DNA of 64,000 bases, from NCBI RefSeq assembly GCF_003217215.1, contig NZ_QJTD01000002.1, positions 322,654 to 386,653 on the forward strand, read 5' to 3'. The DNA is from Winogradskyella epiphytica (lineage in GTDB: Bacteria; Bacteroidota; Bacteroidia; Flavobacteriales; Flavobacteriaceae). Positions within the stretch are counted from its first letter, which is position 1. Each line of letters opens with the position of its first letter. Below are positions 63,272-64,000 of this stretch, in pieces. A program made the position numbers and the translations under genes. The notes beneath the pieces are model-generated. The model searched no databases and was not told the origin of the DNA. It saw nothing but the letters and a program-made list of their open reading frames with translations.

Positions 63272-64000
63272 TTAAGACTTATTTTCTGTCTTTTCTTCCT
63301 TAATTGTGATGAATTCCGGTAAAAACCCGTCGGCTTTACCTTTTCGCTTTTCATCTTTTTTCTCTTCCTTTTTATCTGTTCTGTTCTTACCTGAAAAGAT
63401 AATTCGAAGTAATTCTTTAAACGAGTCAAATTCTACATTATAAGATAAACCTACACCTTGTGTATAACCTATCTCTTCACCAAAATTTCTAATTCTATTT
63501 TCTCTATTAAAAACCTTAGCACGTAAAGTACCATCTTCATTTAAAAGTAAATCAATTTGAACGTCACCACTTATAACTGTTTGACTAGCACTTCCAAACG
63601 GCACTCCCACCTTTCCGTTAACTAGTACTCGATCGCTTATTTTAGTTTGAAGTGTAACACCTACCTTATTATTTGTTTGTAGCTCTGGAGTATCTTGACC
63701 TATTTCAAAATCGAAACCAACATCTAAATTTCCATCACTTGATCCAAACAAATTATTTACAATTCCGGTGAGTCGCTCAGAGATAGTACCTGTAAAATTC
63801 GCACCTCTCACCCCGTTTGAAAAACCTCCAGTCGCTAAGAAAATCAAAGCTTGGTTGTTTCGTTCGTCTCTTGAAGACAGCCTATAATCTAACTCCGATT
63901 TCACAGTAGAACTTACATTAGGAAATCTGAAATCAAATTGCGGATCCGGTTGCTCTAATTGACCTGTAAGATGTATCTCCACCTCCACATCGATACTTTG
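63272..64000 (-). CDS. TamB-like translocation/assembly module (3' part)
   Basis: C-terminal part of a TamB (DUF490-type) protein, at least 242 codons, the frame being open to the right edge. The visible part has the beta-rich signature EVEIHLTGQLEQPDPQFDFRFPN, a Gly/Asn-rich barrel-like stretch (FLATGGFSNGVRGANFTG), and the end FGEEIGYTQGVGLSYNVEFDSF. A charged tail rich in Lys/Glu (KNRTDKKEEKKDEKRK) follows, as in Bacteroidota homologues. TamB-type proteins span the periplasm and act in outer-membrane lipid or protein transport. The GTG near 63988 is internal, not the start. Confidence 0.88.
   Translation of the reverse strand, partial: QSIDVEVEIHLTGQLEQPDPQFDFRFPNVSSTVKSELDYRLSSRDERNNQALIFLATGGFSNGVRGANFTGTISERLTGIVNNLFGSSDGNLDVGFDFEIGQDTPELQTNNKVGVTLQTKISDRVLVNGKVGVPFGSASQTVISGDVQIDLLLNEDGTLRAKVFNRENRIRNFGEEIGYTQGVGLSYNVEFDSFKELLRIIFSGKNRTDKKEEKKDEKRKGKADGFLPEFITIKEEKTENKS

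Noticed and set aside
63220..63429. 69-codon minus-strand frame near the right edge
   Set aside because: Overlaps the TamB-like gene in another frame and has a lysine-rich composition that mirrors that gene's charged tail.

Overview
The window comes from the chromosome of a member of the Bacteroidota, most likely a marine Flavobacteriaceae; the genus cannot be told from the sequence alone. The signs are low GC, promoters of the TAnnTTTG type placed close to start codons, a type IX secretion C-terminal sorting domain, a carboxypeptidase-regulatory-domain TonB receptor, and several families that are typical of flavobacteria (DUF6146-, DUF6787-, DUF5916-, DUF6638- and CAL67264-like proteins). 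No rRNA, tRNA, CRISPR array, prophage or insertion sequence was seen. Family names are from memory of the families, not from a search.

Layout. 1-11056 is the right end of a surface-polysaccharide locus: a GT4 glycosyltransferase cut by the left edge, a PglC-like phosphoglycosyl transferase, an inverted ATP-grasp/HAD pair, PglE-like and PglF-like amino-sugar enzymes, Wza, Wzc and a polysaccharide deacetylase. 11066-16785 holds proline dehydrogenase, aroB, a DinB protein, an Lrp regulator, an M14 peptidase, an XRE regulator with candidate operators, and a small lipoprotein. 17199-22168 is parE - membrane protein - parC. 22567-28534 has ychF, ferredoxin, a LuxC-type acyl-CoA reductase, serC, serA and a DUF937 protein. 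28745-32357 leads to a His-rich, probably zinc-type TonB receptor. 32436-43060 holds a DUF5916 outer-membrane protein, a LolD-like ATPase, fumC, a T9SS cargo protein, hutI, a coiled-coil membrane protein, hutG and a GNAT acetyltransferase.

43137-52433 is the most interesting part: eight genes in a row on the minus strand. They encode a long coiled-coil protein, a tiny two-helix membrane protein, an unknown 347-residue protein, an AAA+ ATPase with an unusual Walker B, a Nudix hydrolase, a DUF6638-like protein and two multi-helix membrane proteins. I cannot tie this set to a described pathway. The gaps between the genes carry palindromic elements that look like flavobacterial intergenic repeats.

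52604-64000 is mainly housekeeping: a metallo-beta-lactamase-fold lipoprotein, EttA, small membrane proteins, a MarR / FMN-reductase / DoxX group, an acyl-CoA carboxylase beta subunit, and a glycolytic run (pfkA, gapA, a BadF-type sugar kinase, mgsA). A TamB-like gene is cut by the right edge.

Genes that appear to work together: the polysaccharide genes build and export a lipid-linked amino-sugar polymer; parE/parC form topoisomerase IV; serC/serA supply serine; hutI/hutG are the last steps of histidine breakdown; pfkA/gapA/mgsA sit on either side of the triose-phosphate node.
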